A stretch of DNA of 64,000 nt, taken from positions 62,001 through 126,000 of the forward strand of contig NZ_JBMERR010000004.1 of NCBI RefSeq assembly GCF_048820915.1, given 5' to 3'. The notes beneath the pieces were generated by a model. The model had not been told where the DNA came from, did not search any database, and saw nothing but the letters and a program-made list of their open reading frames with translations. Each line of letters opens with the position of its first letter. Position 1 is the stretch's first letter. This stretch comes from Cribrihabitans_A pelagius (GTDB lineage Bacteria; Pseudomonadota; Alphaproteobacteria; Rhodobacterales; Rhodobacteraceae). The translations under genes and the position numbers were made by a program. Of the stretch, positions 58,649 to 64,000 are shown piece after piece.

Positions 58649-59391
58649 CAGGCAGCACCAAGGCGCCCCCTCCGTTGAGCGGGATCACCACCACCGACAA
58701 GACCGCAATCCGCAACGCCGCCACGGTGATCGCCGTGCGCGGGCGGATGAGCGGCGACCCGCAGGTGCTGATGGGCCAGCGCGGCGCCAAGGCGGCCTTC
58801 ATGCCCAACAAGTTCGTCTTTCCCGGCGGCGCGGTGGACCCGGAGGACGCCAGCGTTCCGCTCGCCGCCCCCATCGGCGGGGTCTGCCGCGCGCGGCTCT
58901 CCGATCATGCCCCCTCCTGCACCGCCCACGCGCTGGCGGTGGCCGCCGTGCGCGAGCTCTGGGAGGAGACCGGGCTCATCCTCGGCGCGCCCGGCACCTG
59001 GCCCGGCCCGGTGCCCGCCGATTGGCAGGGCTTTGCCGCAACCGGACACCTGCCCTCGGCCGAAGCGATGCAGTTCGTCTTCCGCGCCCTCACGCCTCCG
59101 GGCCGGCCGCGCCGGTTTGACGCGCGCTTTTTCCTGGTGGACGCGGACCGGATCGCAGGGAGGAACGACGATTTCTCCCAGGCCCAGGACGAGCTTGCGC
59201 ATCTGCAATGGATTCCCCTGAGCAAAGTGCGCAGCTTCGATCTGCCCTTTATCACAGAGGTCGTGCTGGCCGAAGTCACCCGCCGCATCCGCGACGCCAC
59301 GCCGCCGCAGAGCGTGCCCTATTTCCACAACAACGACGAAGCCAGCCTGTTCCTGCGGCTCAAAGGCTTCCCGATGCCTGCTGACGGGTAA
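58645..59391 (+). CDS. NUDIX hydrolase
   Basis: A 248-residue hydrolase of nucleoside-diphosphate-linked compounds or CoA. The N-terminal part has MPNKFVFPGGAVDPED, and the Nudix box is AAVRELWEETGLILG (about residues 98-112; the R-E-x-x-E-E-x-G core is intact). A C-terminal segment SLFLRLKGFPMP is typical of this alphaproteobacterial subgroup. It is coupled to DUF983. The stop codon is the first part of a perfect palindrome at 59391. Confidence 0.9.
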   Translation: MTGSTKAPPPLSGITTTDKTAIRNAATVIAVRGRMSGDPQVLMGQRGAKAAFMPNKFVFPGGAVDPEDASVPLAAPIGGVCRARLSDHAPSCTAHALAVAAVRELWEETGLILGAPGTWPGPVPADWQGFAATGHLPSAEAMQFVFRALTPPGRPRRFDARFFLVDADRIAGRNDDFSQAQDELAHLQWIPLSKVRSFDLPFITEVVLAEVTRRIRDATPPQSVPYFHNNDEASLFLRLKGFPMPADG

Positions 59392-59475
59392 CGTTTTCCG
59401 GCACGGAAAACGTCACGGAAATCATATGATTTCCGGGCCGGAATTCCCGCGGAATTCCGGCGCCCGCTGCGGGCG
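59391..59475. repeat. Cluster of four perfect palindromes between convergent genes
   Basis: Consecutive perfect dyads: ACGTTTTCCG-GCA-CGGAAAACGT (59391-59413), CGGAAATCATATGATTTCCG (59416-59435), CCGGAATTCC-CGC-GGAATTCCGG (59438-59460) and CGCCCGC-T-GCGGGCG (59461-59475). They lie between the NUDIX stop and the EamA stop, so they may act as a bidirectional terminator, but four in a row is more than a terminator needs. Confidence 0.8.
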
Positions 59476-59504
59476 GAGCGGGCGGAGCGGGCGGAGCGGG
59501 CGGA
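59469..59504. repeat. 9-bp tandem repeat (GCGGGCGGA, four copies)
   Basis: Four exact head-to-tail units of GCGGGCGGA followed by a partial unit GCGG, just outside the stop codon of the EamA gene. It adjoins the last palindrome of the cluster at 59391-59475. Confidence 0.9.
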
Positions 59505-59509
59505 GCGGT

Positions 59510-60412
59510 TCAGACCGCGAGCACCAGCGCCAGAATCGACAGCACCAGCAGCGCCATGCCTGCCGCTTCGCGCCCGGTGATCCGCTCCTTGAAGAACAGC
59601 ACCGAAGCCAGCAGCGACAGCACCAGCTCGACCTGGCCCAGCGCCTTCACATAAGCGGCGTTCTGAAGCGTGAAGGCCCAGAACCAGCAGAACGAGCCGC
59701 CCATGCTGGTAAGCCCCACCCAAAGCGCCACCTTCCGCGCCCGCCAGACCCGGGTGATCTCGCCGCGTTCACGCAAGGCAAGCCAGACCAGCATCATCGC
59801 CGTCTGCAGCACCACCACCGCTGCCAGGGTGATCCCGGCGCGGAAGGCAGGCTCCAGTTCGCCCAGCTCAAGCGACGCCCCGCGGTAGCTCACGGCAGAA
59901 AACGCAAACAGCACCCCCGAGCCCAGCCCCAGCCGCGATGCCCGGCTGGTCAGGTGCCGCCACCACGGCCCCGCCATCCCGGGCGTGCGCGACAGAACCA
60001 GCACCGCCAGCAGCCCGGTGCAGATCGCCACCCAGCCCCAGGCGCTGACCGCATCGCCCAGCACCACGAGGCCGACCAGCGCGGTCTGGATCACCTCGGT
60101 CTTCTTGAAAGTGATGCCAACGGCGAAGTTTCGCGCCTTGAACAGCGCCACGACGCAGACGGTGGCGAGGATCTGCGCGAGGCCCCCCACCGCCGCAAAG
60201 CCCCAGAAGGCGGCCGGCAAAGCAGGCAGCGACCGCCCCGACAGCGCCAGATAGGCCGCCAGCGCCGCCAGGATAAACGGCGCCGAATAGGCAAAGCGCG
60301 CGAAGGTCGCGCCCCCCGGCGACAGGGTGACGCTGCTCAGAACCTTCTGCAGCATGAAGCGCACGGTCTGGAACGCCGCGGCGGCGATGGTGACGGGGAC
60401 CCAGGTGATCAT
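59510..60412 (-). CDS. EamA/DMT-superfamily transporter
   Basis: A 300-residue inner-membrane protein with about ten helices arranged as two EamA repeats. The first repeat contains RFAYSAPFILAALAAYLAL and VGITFKKTEVIQTALVGLVVLGD. The second ends AYVKALGQVELVLSLLASVLFFKERITGREAAGMALLVLSILALVLAV, a characteristic EamA end. It probably exports or exchanges small metabolites. The substrate is unknown. It is 18 bp downstream of the desaturase in the same direction. Confidence 0.9.
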   Translation of the reverse strand: MITWVPVTIAAAAFQTVRFMLQKVLSSVTLSPGGATFARFAYSAPFILAALAAYLALSGRSLPALPAAFWGFAAVGGLAQILATVCVVALFKARNFAVGITFKKTEVIQTALVGLVVLGDAVSAWGWVAICTGLLAVLVLSRTPGMAGPWWRHLTSRASRLGLGSGVLFAFSAVSYRGASLELGELEPAFRAGITLAAVVVLQTAMMLVWLALRERGEITRVWRARKVALWVGLTSMGGSFCWFWAFTLQNAAYVKALGQVELVLSLLASVLFFKERITGREAAGMALLVLSILALVLAV

Positions 60413-60430
60413 GCCCCCGCTTATCCGCGC

Positions 60431-61393
60431 TTACTCTCCCCGAGGCCAGAGCGGATGCGGCACCGGGTCTTTCGCCCGCAGCAGGTAGTTGCGGAAAATC
60501 TCCATGTAGCTGCGGTAGACATAGCCGCCATTGGCCGCAAGGAAAGCCGCCCGCCGCGCGCGGTAGAGCCGCGGCAGCGCGTACCAGGGCACGCCCGGAT
60601 GCCGGTGATGCACCGCGTGAAGGTTGTTGTTGAGGAAGAGGAAAGCCAGAAGCCCGCGGTCCTCGATCACCACGCTGCGGCCCTCCGCGGCCTCATCGGC
60701 GCGGTGCTCGAGGAAGGTGCGGATCTTCAGCAGCCCCAGCCCGCCATAGGCGCCCAACAGCACAGCCCAGAGCGGCGCGGGCGAGAGCCACACCAGCCCA
60801 AGCACCACTGCGGCGCCCGCCAGATGCAGCAGCCAGTCGCGCAGCACGCCCCGGTCGCCCGCCCGGATCAGCCGCCAGTCGCCGCGCAGGAAAGCCACCT
60901 GCCCGATCAGCGGCCCCAGCACGATCCGCCCCAGCAGCGTGTTGTTCACCGCGTGCAGCCGCCGCTTCCAGCGCGGCAGCCCCGCCCAGACCGCCGGGTC
61001 CAGAAAATTGCTTTCCGGGTCGTCATAGGGATCGGTCAGCCGCTCGTCCCGGTGATGCGCCAGATGGGTGTCGCGGAAACGGCCATAAGGCACCGCGAGG
61101 CTCAGGGGCAGGAACATCAGCGCCTCATTCGCCCAAGCCCGCCGGAACGGGTGACCGTGCAGCGCCTCATGGGTGAGCGAGGAATGCAGTGCCGCCAGCA
61201 GCACCAGCACCGTAAGGGTCAGCATGAGGCTCACCCCCGGCAGCAGCCAAAGCGCCGCCAGCCAGCCGCCGTAACAGCCAAAGGTCAGCGCCAGCGTGCC
61301 CCATTCCACCCCGCTCGGCAGATAGGCGCGCGGCAGCGCCAGCACAGGCAGGGCCTCAGCCACGGTCCATTCGCGGGCGGTGTGCTCAGACAT
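60431..61393 (-). CDS. Fatty acid desaturase
   Basis: A 320-residue integral-membrane di-iron desaturase. The three histidine boxes are present: HEALHGH (H-x3-H), HLAHHRDE (H-x2-HH) and HAVHHRHPG (H-x2-HH). Hydrophobic helices lie between box 1 and box 3 as expected. ATG 61393 (MSEHTARE) is used and overlaps the DUF2061 stop by 8 bp. The substrate could be acyl lipid, carotenoid or another lipid. Confidence 0.9.
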   Translation of the reverse strand: MSEHTAREWTVAEALPVLALPRAYLPSGVEWGTLALTFGCYGGWLAALWLLPGVSLMLTLTVLVLLAALHSSLTHEALHGHPFRRAWANEALMFLPLSLAVPYGRFRDTHLAHHRDERLTDPYDDPESNFLDPAVWAGLPRWKRRLHAVNNTLLGRIVLGPLIGQVAFLRGDWRLIRAGDRGVLRDWLLHLAGAAVVLGLVWLSPAPLWAVLLGAYGGLGLLKIRTFLEHRADEAAEGRSVVIEDRGLLAFLFLNNNLHAVHHRHPGVPWYALPRLYRARRAAFLAANGGYVYRSYMEIFRNYLLRAKDPVPHPLWPRGE

Positions 61394-61592
61394 GGCGCCG
61401 CCCCCAGCCAATCTGCGCCCAGAGCCGCTCATAGAGCAGATAGGCCGCAAAGCCGATGCCGGTATTGACCAGCGCCATCGCGCCGCCCGCCTTGGCCGAG
61501 CCGGTGGCGGCAAGCCCGACCAGCGTCATCGACATGAGGCCGATGAGGTTCCAGATCACTGCCTTCACAATGGAGCGCTTGCGCGTTTCCAT
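61386..61592 (-). CDS. DUF2061 family small membrane protein
   Basis: A 68-residue protein with two membrane helices (VIWNLIGLMSMTLVGLA and GGAMALVNTGIGFAAYLLYERLW). The pattern KAVIWNLIG and a C-terminal YLLYERLWAQIGWG is the DUF2061 signature. It is first in an operon with the desaturase and EamA transporter. Function unknown. Confidence 0.87.
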   Translation of the reverse strand: METRKRSIVKAVIWNLIGLMSMTLVGLAATGSAKAGGAMALVNTGIGFAAYLLYERLWAQIGWGRRHV

Positions 61593-61720
61593 GCTGCCTC
61601 CCTAGGGTTTTGGGTATAGATTTATGGGATACGTCCTGCACTCAGGGTACGCTTGCCGCGGGCTGTGCGGAATTCCGAATGCAGTTAACAAAATCCAGCA
61701 GATGTGATATTAGTAAACAT

Positions 61721-62584
61721 ATGCAGGCAAATATCGACAAACGAGTGCGCGCCGAACAGTTTCGCCAGCGGCTCAACACCGCGCTGCGCGACAGCGGCTT
61801 GAGCCAGAGCGCCTTGGCCCGGCATGTGGGCGTCGACCGCTCCACCATCTCGCAGCTGCTGACCGGTGAGGGCGCGCGGCTGCCGAACGCCCATGTGGTG
61901 GGCGCCTGCGCCGCAGCGCTTGGGGTCTCGGCCGATTGGCTGCTGTCGCTGTCGGACCGGCCCGAAAGCGCCGCCGAGCTGCTGGCCGCCAGCCTCACCT
62001 TGACCGAGGCGCCGCGGGCGCTGGTGGACGAGCGCATCTTCGAATGGCACCAGGAGGCCGTGGGCTACAAGATCCGCCACGTGCCCGCCGCACTGCCCGA
62101 CATGCTGAAGACCCGCGCGCTGCTGGAATGGGAATATGCCCCGCACCTCGGCCGCACCGCCGATCAGGCCATCGGCGCCTCGGAGGACCGGCTGACCTGG
62201 ATGCGCCGCTCGCCCTCGGATTATGAAATTGCCATGCCGCTTTACGAGTTCGACAGCTTCGCCCATGCCACGGGGTACTACGAAGGGCTGCCGCTTGAGG
62301 TTCGGCTGGAGCAGCTGGCGCAGTTTGAGCGGATCTGCGAGCAGCTCTATCCCCGGCTGAGGATCTACCTGTTTGACGCCAGGCGGCTTTATTCCTCGCC
62401 GCTGACCATCTTCGGGCCGCTCCTGTGCGTGTTCTATCCGGGCACGCATTACATGGCCTTCCGCGACAAGGAGCGGATCGAGACCTTCACCAGCCATTTC
62501 GACCAGCTGGTGCGCGAGGCGACGATCACCGCGCGCCAGCTGCCGGGCCGGCTGCGCGCGCTGAGGGCAGCAATCGGGGGCTAA
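61721..62584 (+). CDS. XRE-family HTH transcriptional regulator
   Basis: A 287-residue regulator. The N-terminal HTH reads RQRLNTALRDSGLSQSALARHVGVDRSTISQLLTGEGARLPNAHVV (about residues 15-60), typical of Cro/CI proteins. The long C-terminal domain (YEFDSFAHATGYYEGLPLEVRLEQLAQF, then CVFYPGTHYMAFRDKERIETF) is an unrecognised sensor-like fold shared with some roseobacter regulators. ATG 61721 gives the full HTH. It is divergent from the DUF2061 operon, 128 bp apart, and may regulate it. Confidence 0.88.
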   Translation: MQANIDKRVRAEQFRQRLNTALRDSGLSQSALARHVGVDRSTISQLLTGEGARLPNAHVVGACAAALGVSADWLLSLSDRPESAAELLAASLTLTEAPRALVDERIFEWHQEAVGYKIRHVPAALPDMLKTRALLEWEYAPHLGRTADQAIGASEDRLTWMRRSPSDYEIAMPLYEFDSFAHATGYYEGLPLEVRLEQLAQFERICEQLYPRLRIYLFDARRLYSSPLTIFGPLLCVFYPGTHYMAFRDKERIETFTSHFDQLVREATITARQLPGRLRALRAAIGG

Positions 62585-62667
62585 GCGCGCTCTCGCGGAT
62601 GCGGTATTCCGAAACCTTGCAGGTGCATCTGCCCGCACCCTCTCAGGCCCATCCTCCAAGCGCAGAA

Positions 62668-62744
62668 GGCAGCGCCCGTCCGCGGGCGGAAGCGAAGCGC
62701 CCGCCCATGGGGGCGGACGGGCGCTGCCCGGCGTGCCGCCGGGC
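62668..62744. repeat. Large perfect inverted repeat between convergent genes
   Basis: GGCAGCGCCCGTCCGC (62668-62683) is matched exactly by its reverse complement at 62713-62728, with a 29-nt loop that can itself fold. It is followed by GCCCGGCG-TGC-CGCCGGGC (62726-62744). Probable bidirectional terminator or REP-like element. Confidence 0.75.
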
Positions 62745-62816
62745 GGAACAGTACGCGGGCCGGACTATACCGTGGTCTGCGGTGCGCTCGGGCCCGTCCG
62801 TTTCTTTTTGCAACCG

Positions 62817-63575
62817 CTAGACCTTCGGATCCGGATTCACCGTGTGCCCGTCCACCGCAATCACCTGGCCGGAGACCAGCCGCGCCGCGTCCGACCCCAG
62901 GAACACCGCCATATCGGCAATGTCGCGCGCCTCCACGAAGCGCCCCATCGAGGTGCCCGCGGCATAGCCCGCATAAACCTGATCGCGGGTCATGCCCTTG
63001 GCGGCGGCCTCGCGCTCCAGCACGCCCTCCATGCGCGGGCCTTCGACCGCGCCGGGGCAGATCGCATTGGCGCGGATGCCGAAGGGGCCGAGTTCCATCG
63101 CCAGCGTCTTCATCAGGCCAATCACCGCCCATTTCGCAGCCGCATATGGCGCCCGGTTCGGATAGCCGTGCTGGCCCGCCGTCGACGACGTGATGACAAT
63201 CGAGCCGGCCCCCGCCGCCTTCATCAGCGGCACCGCGTATTTCGCCGCCAGAAAGCAGCCCTCCAGGTTGACGCTGACGCATTTGCGCCAGTCCTCCAGC
63301 GCAATGTCCTCGACCCGCGCGGTCGGCCCGGCAATGCCCGCATTGGCGCAGAGCACATCCAGCCCGCCCCAGACTTCCGCAATCTCGGCAAACAGCCCCA
63401 TGACACCGGCCTCATCGGTGGCATCCACCGCCGTGCCGCGCCAGTCTGCCGGGAGATCCGACAGGCTGACGGCGCTGACATCCGTCACCCAGACCTGATG
63501 ACCGGCGGCGGCAAAGCCCTCGGCCATCGCCCGGCCGATGCCCGACCCGCCTGCGGTGATCAGGACGCGCGCCAT
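62817..63575 (-). CDS. Short-chain dehydrogenase/reductase (SDR)
   Basis: A 252-residue classical SDR. The NAD(P) motif is LITAGGSGIGRAMAEGFAAAG (T-A-G-G-S-x-G-I-G). NAGIAG stabilises the core, SSTAGQHGYPNRAPYAAAKWAV gives the Ser-Tyr-Lys triad, and the C-terminus FLGSDAARLVSGQVIAVDGHTV is typical. The ATG shares one base with the thioesterase stop (TGATG), so the genes are coupled. With a thioesterase it could serve acyl-CoA or carnitine-type catabolism, but no substrate is shown. Confidence 0.9.
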   Translation of the reverse strand: MARVLITAGGSGIGRAMAEGFAAAGHQVWVTDVSAVSLSDLPADWRGTAVDATDEAGVMGLFAEIAEVWGGLDVLCANAGIAGPTARVEDIALEDWRKCVSVNLEGCFLAAKYAVPLMKAAGAGSIVITSSTAGQHGYPNRAPYAAAKWAVIGLMKTLAMELGPFGIRANAICPGAVEGPRMEGVLEREAAAKGMTRDQVYAGYAAGTSMGRFVEARDIADMAVFLGSDAARLVSGQVIAVDGHTVNPDPKV

Positions 63576-64000
63576 CAGCGCGGCGCGCCGATGGCGCGGC
63601 CCAGACCCTCCGGCGCGGGCAGGGCCGCATGGGCTTCGGCCAGCTTGACCAGATTGGCCTCCACATGCGGCGCAGGCGGCGCCGAGCGGCGGGTCGCGAG
63701 GTCCACATGCAAAAGCATGTGCTCGCCCGTCGCCAGCAGGCGCTCGCCCGCAAACATCTCGTGCCACAGGTGCATCTTCTTGCCTTGCCCCAGGATCACC
63801 CGCGTGCGAACCTGGATCGCTTCTCCCGCATTCACCTCGTCGAGATGGCGGATATGGGTCTCAGCGGTGAAATAGCTGCCGCCCGAAGCGATGTATTCCG
63901 CATCGCAGCCAATGATCTCCATCAGCCGGTCGGTGGATTGCGCAAAGGCATCGAGATAGCGGCTCTCGGTCATGTGGCCGTTGTAGTCGGTCCAATCGAG
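63575..64000 (-). CDS. Hotdog-fold acyl-CoA thioesterase (cut by right edge)
   Basis: 142 codons are visible. The frame stays open to the edge and reads DWTDYNGHMTESRYLDAF there, containing the hotdog-fold D-x-N-G-H-M motif, so the real start is beyond 64000. Later parts include YFTAETHIRHLDEVNAGEAIQVRTRV and KKMHLWHEMF, typical of 4-hydroxybenzoyl-CoA-type thioesterases. Relatives sit in carnitine-catabolism operons, but that is only a possibility here. It is coupled to the SDR downstream. Confidence 0.85.
   Translation of the reverse strand, partial: LDWTDYNGHMTESRYLDAFAQSTDRLMEIIGCDAEYIASGGSYFTAETHIRHLDEVNAGEAIQVRTRVILGQGKKMHLWHEMFAGERLLATGEHMLLHVDLATRRSAPPAPHVEANLVKLAEAHAALPAPEGLGRAIGAPR

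Overview
The window looks like chromosome of a marine roseobacter (Rhodobacteraceae, Leisingera/Phaeobacter/Ruegeria-like). The reasons are a high-GC housekeeping backbone, a heterotetrameric sarcosine oxidase operon, a DmdA-type DMSP demethylase, an MttB-family methyltransferase and several alphaproteobacterial DUF families. All family names rest on motifs and layout read by eye. No database search was run.

Left backbone, 1-19443. It holds soxB-soxD-soxA (sarcosine oxidase, running off the left edge), an orphan transglycosylase-like protein without its catalytic glutamates, and a minimal mercury-type module (merR divergent from merT plus a GDCCVxC protein). A glutamate dehydrogenase follows, then a trio of TadE/TadG-like secreted or pilus proteins, a beta-hydroxyacid dehydrogenase with a divergent LysR regulator, pirin, and an antibiotic-biosynthesis-monooxygenase-like protein whose ribosome binding site lies in a perfect hairpin. 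The stretch ends with GNAT/TetR, a lipoprotein, homoserine dehydrogenase, glpX, recJ and two tandem tRNA-Glu(TTC) genes.

Accessory region, 19444 to about 49500. Directly after the second tRNA-Glu lies a tyrosine integrase gene broken by an 8-bp tandem duplication. A minus-strand block of small unknown genes, a DEDD exonuclease and a two-recombinase module (22686-26668) follows. Then comes a plus-strand operon preceded by an Lrp/AsnC regulator: DmdA-like demethylase, OsmC, an unusual crotonase without the catalytic Glu pair, and an acyl-CoA ligase. This looks like a portable DMSP / methylmercaptopropionate catabolic cassette. Its far side carries a second, apparently decayed recombinase-like module (31962-34139) and a truncated KfrA-like gene. 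Beyond it is a pile of nested or truncated insertion sequences (IS66/IS3-type orfA, IS3, IS110, IS30, ISL3) enclosing a large RTX/VCBS adhesin, which has a sequence gap inside internal repeats, and a LuxR regulator.

Right backbone, about 49560-64000. It holds a diguanylate cyclase translationally coupled to an H-NOX-like protein lacking the expected heme-ligand signature, an MttB-family methyltransferase, a HAD phosphatase, DUF3572 and a PleD-like diguanylate cyclase with a degenerate receiver. An ECF sigma / probable anti-sigma / Spy-like operon with an EF-hand protein follows, then DUF983-NUDIX and an EamA transporter, fatty acid desaturase, DUF2061, XRE regulator, and an SDR-thioesterase pair cut by the right edge. 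Two intergenic palindrome clusters (59391-59504 and 62668-62744) lie between convergent genes.

Theme: several operons act on methylated osmolytes (sarcosine, probably a quaternary amine through MttB, DMSP). This fits a phytoplankton-associated bacterium.
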